In this document: positions 24,886 through 33,203 of the stretch, piece by piece
Position numbering within the stretch: the first letter of the stretch is position 1
Layout: every line of letters begins with the position of its first letter
NCBI GenBank assembly: GCA_007713595.1
Contig: VMRY01000035.1
Span: forward strand, 1-40,829
DNA length: 40,829 nt
Direction of reading: 5' to 3'
From: Sedimenticola thiotaurini
GTDB lineage: Bacteria > Pseudomonadota > Gammaproteobacteria > Chromatiales > Chromatiaceae
Translations under genes and position numbers: made by a program
Notes under the pieces: generated by a model
What the model was told of the DNA's origin: nothing
What the model saw: the letters and a program-made list of their open reading frames with translations, nothing else
Database searches by the model: none

Positions 24886-26175
24886 TCAGGCAATCTGTTT
24901 ACAGTGTGTCTCCCGGGTAAAAAACATCAGGAGAAGCGCCAACACCAACCAACCCAGCATTAAACTAAACCCATTCTGATACGCATCCAATCCGTAAACA
25001 CGTACACCATTCTCTACCTCACCCGTCCAGTAGTGATCCAACAACGCACCGACTGCGGGCTGAAGTAACATGGGACCAATCATTACCCCCATGTTCACCA
25101 GACCGGATGCGGTTCCGGCAAGACGGATCGGGGCAGACTCACGAGCAAAGGCAAAGCCGATAATCATATTGCCAGAGAAGAAACCAGCGAGTATCAGCAA
25201 CAGCACCAGCAGTGGGATAGAGAGGCCCGGGACCAATACAACAATAGACCAGGCCACCAATTGTACGACGCAGCCCAGTAGATAGAGTGGTTTACGATGT
25301 CCCAAATGATCAGACAGCCAGCCAAATACCGGCCCGCCGATTGCCCACGATACCAGCAGGGCTGAACAGATGGCGGCAGCAGAGGTCTTCTCCAGTCCAT
25401 AGTGGGTGGTCAGAAACGGCACACCCCAGAGACCGGCAAAGGTGAGCACACTACCGACACCGGCACCCGGAACAAAAAACAGCAGCCATGTATTAAGATA
25501 ACCCAGGACAGCGCGTATCCCCGCCAGCGCGTTGCCGTGACTTGCTGTTGATTCATCATCATGCTCAATGGCATGTGAGGCATACCCCTTTTCAGTGGGA
25601 TCGTCCCGTACCAACAACCAGATACCCAGTGCAACGATAAAGGTCACAACGGCCGAAGAGAGCATCACCGGTCGCCATCCAAAGGCATCCACCAGCAATC
25701 GCAACGGCACGCCAGCAAACACCGCACCCACCACCCCGCAAAACAGCGCAATACCTGAAGCAAATGAATACTGTTTCGGCGGCAACCAGTGCCCCGCCAA
25801 CTTCAATGTTCCCACAAAGGCTACGGCGACCGATCCACCGATCATCAGACGACCAAAATTGGCCCACAGCGAATCCGGGGCCATCGCAAATAATAGCGCC
25901 CCCATACCTGCCACCATCGCACCCAGTGAAAGCAGACGACGTGGTCCCCAATGATCGGCCAGCAGTCCAGTCGGCACCTGCATTGCGACATAGCTATAAA
26001 AATAGAAGGCGGAGAGATTACCCAGCTCTGCCGCATTGAGCTGGAAATCCGCCATCAGCTCTGATGTCATCACACCGGGTGCAACCCGCTGATAAAAACC
26101 GATTAGATAGAGGGACGCCCCAAGACCCCAGATCATCCAGGCAAGACGTAGTGGTGGGTAGGCGCGTGATGTCAT
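24886..26175 (-). CDS. Major facilitator superfamily transporter
   Basis: The 429-residue protein has twelve predicted spans, with the MFS motif GLLADHWGPRRLLSLGAMV in loop 2-3 and GWLSDHLGHRKPLYLLG in the second half, which repeats it. The start of the protein (YLIGFYQRVAPGVMTSELMADFQL) is similar to the first MFS protein here (YYLSYLARVVNAVLAPDLVTELSL), so the two are distant relatives of one subfamily. The substrate is not inferable. It is transcribed with the VOC gene downstream on the minus strand. Confidence 0.93.
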   Translation of the reverse strand: MTSRAYPPLRLAWMIWGLGASLYLIGFYQRVAPGVMTSELMADFQLNAAELGNLSAFYFYSYVAMQVPTGLLADHWGPRRLLSLGAMVAGMGALLFAMAPDSLWANFGRLMIGGSVAVAFVGTLKLAGHWLPPKQYSFASGIALFCGVVGAVFAGVPLRLLVDAFGWRPVMLSSAVVTFIVALGIWLLVRDDPTEKGYASHAIEHDDESTASHGNALAGIRAVLGYLNTWLLFFVPGAGVGSVLTFAGLWGVPFLTTHYGLEKTSAAAICSALLVSWAIGGPVFGWLSDHLGHRKPLYLLGCVVQLVAWSIVVLVPGLSIPLLVLLLILAGFFSGNMIIGFAFARESAPIRLAGTASGLVNMGVMIGPMLLQPAVGALLDHYWTGEVENGVRVYGLDAYQNGFSLMLGWLVLALLLMFFTRETHCKQIA

Positions 26176-26270
26176 GAATTTTTCCAGTTAACGTTCACGT
26201 CACTATAACGTGTGTTGAGTGTTGAGAAAACCAGACAACGAGAATGCGTTTGTAAAGATGCTTAGGGAGT

Positions 26271-26302
26271 CGTTGGGCTTCGGTTTACTCACCCCAACCT
26301 AC
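26271..26302. repeat. Dispersed intergenic repeat, half copy in inverted orientation
   Basis: Read on the minus strand, this segment (GTAGGTTGGGGTGAGTAAACCGAA, then GCCCAACG) matches the opening of the repeat at 3603. The inner palindrome and closing arm are missing. It lies between the MFS gene and a small membrane-protein gene. Confidence 0.6.
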
Positions 26303-26330
26303 GTAAAGCATATTCCCTATAAGTGCAGAA

Positions 26331-26756
26331 TTACTTAACCGCTTTGTTCACCTTCTTGATCCGCCGCAAATGAACAATCTCCGCAAAAATCCCACCAATG
26401 GCACCCCAAAGCCCACCAAGGATAATCACTACTACGGCTTTATCGCCTGCTAGCTGCTGGAGAATGCCGGAGGAAACGAACAGCAGAAGTGATTGATTAA
26501 TCAACAGGACCACGAAAAACGCTCCAATAACGCCCATCACCATGCCATGTAATAACCTGCCATCTTTTGCTTGTAGCGCGGTGTAGATGCCGGGGGCGAT
26601 CCAGAGTGCGGAGAGGGTAAGTAACTGAGGTGCGGTAGCCTTATCTACTTCAAATAGCACAACGAGTGCAATCATCACCAGGGAGAGTGCGGCTAGCATA
26701 ATCGCACCAGTGAATAGCGCACGATAGTTCATAAAAGGGGGTTTTTCTTCAGTCAT
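26331..26756 (-). CDS. ABZJ_00895-like small inner-membrane protein
   Basis: The 141-residue protein has four hydrophobic segments: ALFTGAIMLAALSLVMIALVVLF, LLTLSALWIAPGIYTAL, GMVMGVIGAFFVVLLINQSLLLFV and AVVVIILGGLWGAIGGIFAEIVH. It ends with a basic tail (LRRIKKVNKAVK). It resembles small four-span proteins of the uncharacterised ABZJ_00895 type, but my family assignment is uncertain. AGGATAAAAT precedes ATG. No function is assigned. Confidence 0.75.
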   Translation of the reverse strand: MTEEKPPFMNYRALFTGAIMLAALSLVMIALVVLFEVDKATAPQLLTLSALWIAPGIYTALQAKDGRLLHGMVMGVIGAFFVVLLINQSLLLFVSSGILQQLAGDKAVVVIILGGLWGAIGGIFAEIVHLRRIKKVNKAVK

Positions 26757-26892
26757 ATTTTATCCTGTCACCCAACGAAACTCCGCCAGGAAGCTACACA
26801 CAGATATATTTATACTCAATCAATTCTCAATCAATTACCCGTGCTGCTAAGCGGCACTTAATTTGATCGGGGCTCGCGCGCCCCTGCGGCGT

Positions 26893-26918
26893 GTCACTTT
26901 TGTTTCGGCAAAAGTGAC
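26893..26918. repeat. Perfect ten-pair hairpin inside the long element
   Basis: GTCACTTTTG (26893-26902) and CAAAAGTGAC (26909-26918) pair exactly around TTTCGG. The shorter element copy keeps only the left arm. Confidence 0.85.
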
Positions 26919-26935
26919 CAACACCATGGCTCCGT

Positions 26936-27050
26936 CATACCACCCTACGGGTGCCCTGTGCTACTCATAAATCAGGGGTGTCGCAAAACTCGCTTTCGCT
27001 CAAACAGTTGCGACGCTGATCCCTGATTTATTCCGTTGCTCGGTGGTATG
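26936..27050. repeat. Nested three-arm inverted repeat inside the long element
   Basis: CATACCACC (26936) pairs with GGTGGTATG (27042). ATAAATCAGGG (26967) pairs with CCCTGATTTAT (27021). GTCGCAA (26980) pairs with TTGCGAC (27008). All three pairs are nested in the correct order, so the whole 115 bases can fold as one long interrupted hairpin. Confidence 0.85.
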
Positions 27051-27154
27051 AAAGTCGCAACAGGTGCTGTACCTGAACATTCAAGTATCTCATCCTGTTT
27101 CTGTTATGCCGTTGCTGAATTTTGTGGGTAATCATCTATTTTATTCACTTGGAA

Positions 27155-27889
27155 TTAGAGATGGGTTTCCAGGAAGGATAAGCTGCGCGTACCGTACCAC
27201 GAGTAGCTCTCACCATTGATCAATCCACAGCTATAGCCCAGCTCAAGCAGTTCGACTCTGTAACGTTCAAATGGAAAGGGTTCACTGGAAAAGAGCAGAA
27301 CAACCTTTTCAGGATCGAGGTCAGATAACGCTATCTCAGGATACTTGGCCTTGTGCGTTATCAACCGCCCTGCCATCCCCATACGACACAACATGGAGTG
27401 AATAAACGTACCCTCACCTATCGCCATCCAGGGATCTCGCCAGATGAGGTACTCCGCCTGACCCTGTGATGCGGGGGGTCGCCACCAATCAATCATGCCG
27501 GGAAGCGTAGAAAAATTATAAGGTCGTGAGGGTAAACCAGCCACACGCGCCCAACGATCTGCAACAGACTCCAGTTCACTGTTAGCGAGTAACAGCGCCA
27601 GGCGATGAAGCTCTTTTGCCACATCCTCAACACAGGTGATATGCAAGGCGATATAGGGATAGGGACAGCTATCCGCCATCTCCCGTGTATTCTCCTCCTT
27701 GTCCAATATCACCAGCTCAGGATCAAGATGGGCCATTATCTCCCAATCTGCCTGTTTGGTACCGGCTACAGCTGGAATGGTTTGTATCTTGGGTTCGGGA
27801 TGAATGCAGAAGCGGGAGCGCCCAACCAGATTGACCGAGCACTCGATCAATGTCTCTGTAATTGAGGGGATCAGTGAAACAACCCGCAT
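27155..27889 (-). CDS. BtuF-like helical backbone metal-receptor protein without signal peptide
   Basis: The 244-residue protein matches the cobalamin/siderophore periplasmic-binding fold: MRVVSLIPSITETLIECS, AVAGTKQADWEIMAHLDPELVILDKEEN, and the C-terminal LLFSSEPFPF. ABC-transporter receptors of this fold normally have a signal peptide; this one begins directly with the first strand, so it is likely cytoplasmic. No ABC permease or ATPase gene is near. Its ATG overlaps the stop of the DUF5522 gene (TGATG at 27891-27887), implying coupled translation. Ligand is unknown; cobalamin or another corrinoid is a guess from fold only. Confidence 0.85.
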   Translation of the reverse strand: MRVVSLIPSITETLIECSVNLVGRSRFCIHPEPKIQTIPAVAGTKQADWEIMAHLDPELVILDKEENTREMADSCPYPYIALHITCVEDVAKELHRLALLLANSELESVADRWARVAGLPSRPYNFSTLPGMIDWWRPPASQGQAEYLIWRDPWMAIGEGTFIHSMLCRMGMAGRLITHKAKYPEIALSDLDPEKVVLLFSSEPFPFERYRVELLELGYSCGLINGESYSWYGTRSLSFLETHL

Positions 27890-28125
27890 CAGGGTTGCTT
27901 CACTTGGGCATGCTCATAGGGGCAATGTCGACAGCCTGAACCACAACAGTAACCCCGGCTAAGGTGATACTGCTCAGTAAACACCATCAAGCCCGCTTCC
28001 CAATAGAAGTGGCGCCCTTCAACAAGTGGATCAATCGGCCAGCTATCAACGGACTGCTTATTATCCTGCAACTTCACACCTTCATCGCCATGGGCTGGTC
28101 GCATCACGCTCAATCCGCCGTTCAT
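27889..28125 (-). CDS. DUF5522 cysteine-rich small protein
   Basis: The C-terminal half carries the DUF5522 signature: PLVEGRHFYWEAGLMVFTEQYHLSRGYCCGSGCRHCPY, with four cysteines in CC-x2-GC-x2-CPY arrangement that probably bind metal. Of several possible starts, ATG 28125 follows AAGGCGAG by about five bases; ATG 28104 and ATG 28149 are alternatives. By any of these starts the gene overlaps the end of the DUF4124 gene, and its stop overlaps the BtuF-like start. The function is not known. Confidence 0.8.
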   Translation of the reverse strand: MNGGLSVMRPAHGDEGVKLQDNKQSVDSWPIDPLVEGRHFYWEAGLMVFTEQYHLSRGYCCGSGCRHCPYEHAQVKQP

Positions 28126-28447
28126 TGCCACTCGCCTTGCGCTGCTCATTCAGTTGTCGAGTACGCTCACCGTAGCTATCCGACCCACTGCTTCCAGCAG
28201 GGCCCGCTGCGGGACTCTGCCTGAGAGCATCATTGAGCATCTGCTGTTCACCCGGGCGTATCGCCCCAGAATAACTGTTTTGCACTTCCTTGCTCTTTTC
28301 AATGACCGGTCCACAACGGGTATCAGAGTAGACGACAACACCCTCTTTCTCGCACTTGTAACTCTCTGCCATAAGGGCTGACGATAGAGAAAGTAATGCA
28401 CCCACACCAATTGCAAGAATGACGCGATTCAATCGTTTGATCTTCAT
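28082..28447 (-). CDS. DUF4124-type exported protein
   Basis: A signal peptide (RVILAIGVGALLSLSSALMA) is followed by the DUF4124 core ESYKCEKEGVVVYSDTRCGPVIE, with two cysteines that likely form a disulfide. After that comes a low-complexity, charged and Gln/Ser/Gly-rich tail. AAGGAG precedes ATG. The tail overlaps the start of the DUF5522 gene, so the three minus-strand genes 28447-27155 are probably one transcript. It is periplasmic by signal peptide, function unknown. Confidence 0.85.
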   Translation of the reverse strand: MKIKRLNRVILAIGVGALLSLSSALMAESYKCEKEGVVVYSDTRCGPVIEKSKEVQNSYSGAIRPGEQQMLNDALRQSPAAGPAGSSGSDSYGERTRQLNEQRKASGNERRIERDATSPWR

Positions 28448-28565
28448 GGCCCACTCCTTTGGCTGCTACGAGCCGCTCAACTCCCCTTCTCTCTTAAACA
28501 TAGTTCAGCAATCTACTTCAATCAGTATAAATTTCAGCCAGAACCGATGGTTTTGCTCAGACTGA

Positions 28566-29324
28566 TTATTGCGCCGTCCAGCCTGAATCAATGGTCATGG
28601 AAGAACCGGTGATTGATGACGCCAGATCGCTGGCCAGGAAGGCCACCAGATTAGCCACCTCTTCCGGTTCAATGAGTTTTTTGATGGCCGCATTTTTCAG
28701 CATGACATCAGTTACCACCTGATCCTCTTTGATACCCCGGGTCCGCGCCTGATCAGCAATCTGATTCTCAACCAGCGGGGTACGCACATAAGCCGGGCAG
28801 ATGGCATTCACCGTGATGCCAAACTCACCACCCTCCAGCGCCGCCGTCTTCGTCAGACCAATTACCCCATGCTTGGCAGAGATGTAGCCGGCCTTGAATG
28901 GCGAGGCAACCATCGCGTGAACAGAGGCGATATTGATCACACGCCCCCAACGGTTCTGCTTCATCATCGGCCAGGAGTAGCGCATCAGAAGGAACGGTGC
29001 AGTCAACATGACAGCCAATAGCTTGTTCCATTGATCGACTGGGAAATCTTCAATTGGAGAGATATGCTGGAATCCTGCGTTATTTACCAGAATATCCACA
29101 CTGCCATGCAGTTTTGCTGTCTGTTCAATCAGCGAGCGGCACTGCTCAGCATCGGATAGATCAGCCTGTATAAAGGTGGCCCCTATCGCTTCTGCGGCCG
29201 CATTGCCTGTCTCCGGATTGAAATCGGCAATGACCACCTTGCATCCCAGCTCGTTCAACTTTTCGGCCACGGCGCGGCCGATACCACTTGCCCCACCAGT
29301 TACAACGGCAACTTTATTCTGCAT
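28566..29324 (-). CDS. 3-hydroxybutyrate dehydrogenase-like short-chain dehydrogenase
   Basis: The SDR features are all present: TGGASGIG (residues 9-16) for NAD binding, NNAG, the catalytic SVH and YISAKHG (Tyr and Lys), and the C-terminal GSSMTIDSGWTAQ. The segment NNAGFQHISPIEDFP and INIASVHAMVASPFKAGY are typical of D-3-hydroxybutyrate dehydrogenase, which interconverts 3-hydroxybutyrate and acetoacetate during polyhydroxybutyrate turnover. The start is ATG 29324 after AGGAG; an upstream in-frame codon at 29366 adds an implausible basic leader. It is divergent from the Lrp-type regulator across 450 bases. Confidence 0.9.
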   Translation of the reverse strand: MQNKVAVVTGGASGIGRAVAEKLNELGCKVVIADFNPETGNAAAEAIGATFIQADLSDAEQCRSLIEQTAKLHGSVDILVNNAGFQHISPIEDFPVDQWNKLLAVMLTAPFLLMRYSWPMMKQNRWGRVINIASVHAMVASPFKAGYISAKHGVIGLTKTAALEGGEFGITVNAICPAYVRTPLVENQIADQARTRGIKEDQVVTDVMLKNAAIKKLIEPEEVANLVAFLASDLASSITGSSMTIDSGWTAQ

Positions 29325-29778
29325 CTCTTTCTCGCTCCTGATAACAGTCGGCCTGCGGCCTGACATAATTCAATGCCTAATTATACGATGATTGAACAGT
29401 GGCAAGACAACACTAAGTAAAAGATGGATATTTGTGAGGAGTAGAATGAGGTGGGCCGGTCAGCCCACCTCAGATCAGGATTTTCCTGTTACCAACCCGC
29501 TTGCCCTGAATGAGCAGTCTCCCGATTACAGTGCCGTTAGTGCTCTTGTGGAGCAGGCTGGGCAAAATGACCCTTGTGGGGTCGCATCCAAGAGATCGTC
29601 TGGATCAAGCTTGTACAGTGGAATCAGTATAAAAAGAAAGCCTGAGCGATTGCATGCAAAGATCGCACTAAATAGGTCTGTTTTTAGTGTTTTTCATCCA
29701 TACTATTCTATTTATGTAGCTTTTTTCTCTATTATTAATTAATTTATATTGATCTATAGACTACCAAAGCCTTACAGA
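29325..29778. other. Divergent gap between the dehydrogenase and the Lrp-type gene
   Basis: A 116-codon frame from TTG 29392 exists on the plus strand but has no ribosome binding site, no motif and frame-independent composition, and I do not accept it. The last 100 bases before the regulator are very AT-rich and likely hold its promoter. Confidence 0.45.
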
Positions 29779-30252
29779 ATGAAACTAGACCGGATAGATC
29801 GTCGGATTTTGACCGAGATGCAAGGCAACGGGCGCATCAGCAATCTGGAATTGGCCGAGCGCGTAGGACTTTCTCCGACCCCCTGCTCCCGCCGCGTCAA
29901 ACAGCTTGAAGAGGCGGGCATCATTGATCGCCATGTAACGCTACTGAAGCCATCCCATCTCAACCTCAAGCTTATTGCCCTGATTCAGATCAGTATGGAT
30001 CGGCACACGCCTGATCGATTTGAGAACTTCGAACAGAAAGTGGCGCAGTTTCCAGAGGTGATGGAGTGCAGCCTCATTACCGGACAGTCGGCTGATTATC
30101 TGGTGAAAGTGGTAGTGCCTGATATGGATGCCTATCAGGCGCTGCTGCTGGGTAAAATCACAAGAATAGACGGGGTGTCCGGGGTTCAATCCAGTTTTGT
30201 GATGCGGCAGGTTATTTCGAAGACAGAACTACCTCTGGATTATATGACCTGA
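29779..30252 (+). CDS. Lrp/AsnC-family transcriptional regulator
   Basis: The 157-residue protein has the AsnC winged helix (LDRIDRRILTEMQGNGRISNLELAERVGLSPTPCSRRVKQLEEAGII) followed by the RAM effector domain (IQISMDRHTPDRFENFEQKV, then VMECSLITGQSADYLVKVVVPDMDAYQ). Such proteins form octamers and respond to amino acids. ATG 29779 is chosen because the family begins there; it lacks a clear ribosome binding site. The divergent dehydrogenase is a possible target, unproven. Confidence 0.95.
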   Translation: MKLDRIDRRILTEMQGNGRISNLELAERVGLSPTPCSRRVKQLEEAGIIDRHVTLLKPSHLNLKLIALIQISMDRHTPDRFENFEQKVAQFPEVMECSLITGQSADYLVKVVVPDMDAYQALLLGKITRIDGVSGVQSSFVMRQVISKTELPLDYMT

Positions 30253-30310
30253 CATAATTACCCGTAACAATCGTATGACAACATGAGACAACAACAGAGC
30301 GAGTAAGCCC

Positions 30311-31288
30311 ATGGACCAGACCGCCACACTCAATAAATTGGATCAACTGAAACTAATGACAGTCGTGGTGGCCGATACCGGTGAGTTTGAACTGGTCAAG
30401 CAGTATGCGCCAGAAGATGCCACAACAAACCCCTCCCTGATTCTGAAGGCGTCCCAACAGCCGCAGTATGCTGCCTTAACAGACAAGGCCATAAGCTGGG
30501 CTAACGCACAGAATGATCCTGATCATCTACTGGACAATACCATTGATAAACTCTCAGTCAGTTTTGGTTGCGAGTTGCTCCAGCTGATTCCTGGCAAAGT
30601 CTCAACAGAAGTGGATGCCCGACTCTCTTTTGATACCGAGGCAACTATTCAACGCGCGCGACACCTCATCGGGCTGTATGAGCAGGAAGGCATCTCCCGC
30701 GAGCGCATCTTGATAAAAATCGCCTCAACATGGGAAGGGATCAAAGCAGGAGAAATCCTCGAGCGTGAAGGAATTCATTGTAATCTGACCCTGCTGTTTA
30801 GTTTCATTCAGGCCGTTGCCTGTGCTGAAGCAGGTATCACGCTGATCTCTCCCTTTGTCGGGCGTATTCTTGACTGGCACAAGAAACAGACCGGAAAAGA
30901 GAGTTACCCAGCCAATGAAGACCCCGGTGTTCTGTCGGTCAAATCAATTTACAACTACTTCAAAAAATTTGGCTACTCAACCATTGTCATGGGTGCCAGC
31001 TTCCGAAATATCGGTGAAATAGAAGAACTGGCAGGCTGTGATCGCCTGACCATCAGCCCGGCTCTCCTAAGCGAATTAATGGAACAACAGACGGCACTGC
31101 CGCAAAAGCTATCCGTGGACGACGCCCAGCGCATGCAGATTGAACGGATTGGGATAAACGAGCGTAATTTCCGCTGGCTATTAAACGAAGACGCCATGGC
31201 CACTGAAAAGCTGGCCGAGGGGATTCGTCTGTTTAGCCGTGATCTGGAGAAATTGGAGCGGGTTATTGCGGAGAAGCTTTCTTCATAG
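30311..31288 (+). CDS. tal: Transaldolase
   Basis: At 325 residues it has the classical transaldolase barrel: [12 protein letters not shown] near the N-terminus, [13 protein letters not shown] with the Schiff-base lysine K136, [19 protein letters not shown], and [17 protein letters not shown]. It transfers dihydroxyacetone between sugar phosphates in the non-oxidative pentose phosphate pathway. In autotrophs this links to Calvin cycle sugar rearrangement. It is 58 bases after the regulator on the same strand, with GAGCGAG as ribosome binding site. Confidence 0.97.
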   Translation: MDQTATLNKLDQLKLMTVVVADTGEFELVKQYAPEDATTNPSLILKASQQPQYAALTDKAISWANAQNDPDHLLDNTIDKLSVSFGCELLQLIPGKVSTEVDARLSFDTEATIQRARHLIGLYEQEGISRERILIKIASTWEGIKAGEILEREGIHCNLTLLFSFIQAVACAEAGITLISPFVGRILDWHKKQTGKESYPANEDPGVLSVKSIYNYFKKFGYSTIVMGASFRNIGEIEELAGCDRLTISPALLSELMEQQTALPQKLSVDDAQRMQIERIGINERNFRWLLNEDAMATEKLAEGIRLFSRDLEKLERVIAEKLSS

Positions 31289-31628
31289 CGGCCGTTTTTC
31301 CCATTTAGATCATCTGGGAAGCAGACCGATGAACTCAGGGAAGTTCATACCTTAGCCCCGGGGCAGTAATCGAACACGGCTGAAAATCTGGCCGTGTACA
31401 GATGTGTGCCACCAAAAATAATGGAATCGAATTCCTATAATAATTCTATATTTTTCAATCTCCTTTACCATTGCCATCACTAAAGAGCTGGTAATTGTAA
31501 ACGATTGTCATATGTAGCCGCTCAACCCCTCCCACCCATTTCCAACTGATTTTTATCATTATATAGTTAAGTCGCGCTCGCATAATAATCGAGCTTGATA
31601 GGCTAATTGGGTCAATGGGGGAATAACA
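31289..31628. other. Gap between tal and mscL with three short palindromes
   Basis: TGAACT-AGTTCA (31330-31347), GCCCCGGGGC (31355-31364) and ACACGGC-GCCGTGT (31374-31397) follow one another within 70 bases. None has a T-run. The rest is AT-rich and includes the mscL leader; I recognise no gene or named RNA. Confidence 0.5.
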
Positions 31629-32087
31629 ATGTTTAAGGAGTTCAAGGAATTTGCCATTAAAGGCAATGTAATCGACATGGCTGTTGGTATTGTAATTGGC
31701 GCAGCCTTCGGAACAATTGTTAAATCACTGGTTGCTGATGTGATCATGCCACCAATAGGCTTGTTGCTTGGCAATGTCGATTTCTCGAATCTGTTTTTTG
31801 TCTTAAAGGATGGAGCCAATCCTGGCCCCTATCTGTCTATTGCCAGTGCGGCTGATGCCGGTGCTGTGACGTTAAACTATGGACAATTTATAAACACCGT
31901 CGTCAGTTTCTTGATTGTTGCTTTTGCCATTTTCATGGTCATCAAGATGGTGAATAGACTCAAACGGGAAGAGGAAGCCGTAGAAGAAGCACCCACAACC
32001 AAAGAGTGTCCTTTCTGTCTTTCAAGTGTACCCATAAAGGCGACACGCTGTGGACACTGCACCTCTGAATTACCTGTTACAGAATAA
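31629..32087 (+). CDS. mscL: Large-conductance mechanosensitive channel with zinc-ribbon tail
   Basis: The channel opens in the inner membrane under turgor to release solutes. The N-terminal amphipathic helix ([12 protein letters not shown]), pore helix TM1 ([32 protein letters not shown]) and TM2 ([25 protein letters not shown]) are all present. After the usual Glu/Lys-rich linker the C-terminus carries a four-cysteine zinc ribbon, C127, C130, C141 and C144 (CPFC and CGHC), absent from E. coli MscL but known in some other bacteria. GGGGGAA supports the start. Three co-directional genes follow. Confidence 0.97.
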   Translation: MFKEFKEFAIKGNVIDMAVGIVIGAAFGTIVKSLVADVIMPPIGLLLGNVDFSNLFFVLKDGANPGPYLSIASAADAGAVTLNYGQFINTVVSFLIVAFAIFMVIKMVNRLKREEEAVEEAPTTKECPFCLSSVPIKATRCGHCTSELPVTE

Positions 32088-32116
32088 TCAAATAATCAAC
32101 ACACGGAGATAATATC

Positions 32117-32524
32117 ATGGCCAAACTCACTCAAATTGAAGGTATCGGTCCAACCTATAGCGCAAAGCTACAAGAGGCGGGGATCAGCACACAAGAGAAA
32201 TTATTGGAAGCAGGTGGATCTCCAAAAGGGAGAAAAGAGTTAGCCGACAAAACCGGCATCAGTTCCAAACTGATTCTGGGTTGGATAAATCGCGCAGACT
32301 TGGCCCGGGTCAAGGGCATCGGTGAAGAGTATGCCGACCTGCTTGAGCTGGCTGGCGTGGATACAGTTCCCGAACTGGCACAACGTAACGCAGAGAATCT
32401 TCATGCGAAGATTACCGAAGTCGCTGAAGCAAGGGGTAACGTCGTACGCCGCGTACCCTCTGCAAGCGAAGTAGGTAAGTGGGTTGCGCAGGCAAAAGAG
32501 CTACCTCGCGCCATTAGCTACTGA
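32117..32524 (+). CDS. DUF4332 helix-hairpin-helix protein
   Basis: The protein consists of two helix-hairpin-helix-like units: LTQIEGIGPTYSAKLQEAGISTQEKLLEAG and LARVKGIGEEYADLLELAGVDTVPELAQRNAENLHAKI. The IEGIGP and VKGIGE turns are the hairpins. Such DUF4332 modules resemble non-specific DNA-binding units, but function is unproven. CGGAGA precedes ATG 29 bases after mscL, so the two are likely cotranscribed. Confidence 0.9.
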   Translation: MAKLTQIEGIGPTYSAKLQEAGISTQEKLLEAGGSPKGRKELADKTGISSKLILGWINRADLARVKGIGEEYADLLELAGVDTVPELAQRNAENLHAKITEVAEARGNVVRRVPSASEVGKWVAQAKELPRAISY

Positions 32525-32534
32525 TCCAGCTTGA

Positions 32535-32571
32535 GGCTGGCGCAGGTTAAACCAATAAAACTGCGCCAGCC
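32535..32571 (+). terminator. Strong GC hairpin after the DUF4332 gene
   Basis: GGCTGGCGCAG (32535-32545) and CTGCGCCAGCC (32561-32571) pair exactly with a 15-base loop. There is no T-run, so termination may be inefficient or factor-dependent; an mRNA stabiliser is the alternative. Confidence 0.55.
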
Positions 32572-32662
32572 ACTTCCCTGCAAAACCCAGCATCGACTCC
32601 ATCAGACTGATCATTTCAGTTTTTCACTAGACACACACCAAAATTAATATCGAGGTTATGAC

Positions 32663-33076
32663 ATGGATCTAATCAAACTGGGCACTGATCTTCTCATGGA
32701 AAAGCTGGGAGGAAGTGTTGACAGCAACAGTATCAGCACCGCCCTTTCAGGTCTGCTGGGAGGATCAGATGGCAACATCAATCTTTCAGGACTGATCAGT
32801 CAGTTTGCCCAGAGTGGTGATTTGATGGGCCTGGCCAATTCATGGCTGGGCGATGGCAAAAATCAATCAATCTCGGCTGACCAAATCATGTCGGTACTAG
32901 GCAGCGACAAGATCGGAAACTTTGCTGCACAACTGGGTATCAGCCAGTCTGATGCCGCCGATTCGCTTGCAGATACACTGCCACAAATGATTGATGCTGG
33001 CAGCAGTGGCGGGAGTCTGTTGGATATGGCCGGTGGTGCGGGCGATCTGCTGGGAATGGCAAAAAAATTCTTTTGA
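32663..33076 (+). CDS. YidB-like (DUF937) protein
   Basis: The 137-residue protein is Gly-, Ser- and Asp-rich with alternating hydrophobic residues: ALSGLLGGSDGNINLSGLISQFAQSGDLMGLANSWLGDGKNQSISADQIMSVLGSDKI, which is the YidB/DUF937 pattern. The family has no established role. There is no signal peptide. The start has GAGG about nine bases upstream. It is cotranscribed at most loosely with its neighbours, given the hairpin before it. Confidence 0.85.
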   Translation: MDLIKLGTDLLMEKLGGSVDSNSISTALSGLLGGSDGNINLSGLISQFAQSGDLMGLANSWLGDGKNQSISADQIMSVLGSDKIGNFAAQLGISQSDAADSLADTLPQMIDAGSSGGSLLDMAGGAGDLLGMAKKFF

Positions 33077-33203
33077 TCAGCGGTTGATCTGCACTGTACA
33101 ACCCCGGCAATATTCAATGACCACTTTACCCCTCCTGGAATGATATGTATGGTGTGCCCTCTTTATTGAGGGCATCCAATTTTTATTTTCAGGCATTGAA
33201 ACA

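Larger units (their letters stand above)
26769..27132. mobile_element. Long copy of the miniature inverted-repeat element
   Basis: The left end (CACCCAACGAAACTC) and right end (TTGCTGAATTTTGTGGGTAAT shortened here to GTGGGTAAT at 27124-27132) correspond to the two ends of the copy at 19478-19636. The right 21 bases match the reverse complement of that copy's left 21 bases with two differences. Between lie a stable hairpin (26893-26918) and a nested inverted repeat (26936-27050). No transposase is encoded. It fills the whole gap between two minus-strand genes. Confidence 0.7.

Noticed and set aside
29392-29742. 116-codon plus-strand reading frame in the gap before the Lrp-type gene
   Set aside because: It starts with TTG, lacks a ribosome binding site, has no recognisable domain and reads like random AT-rich DNA.
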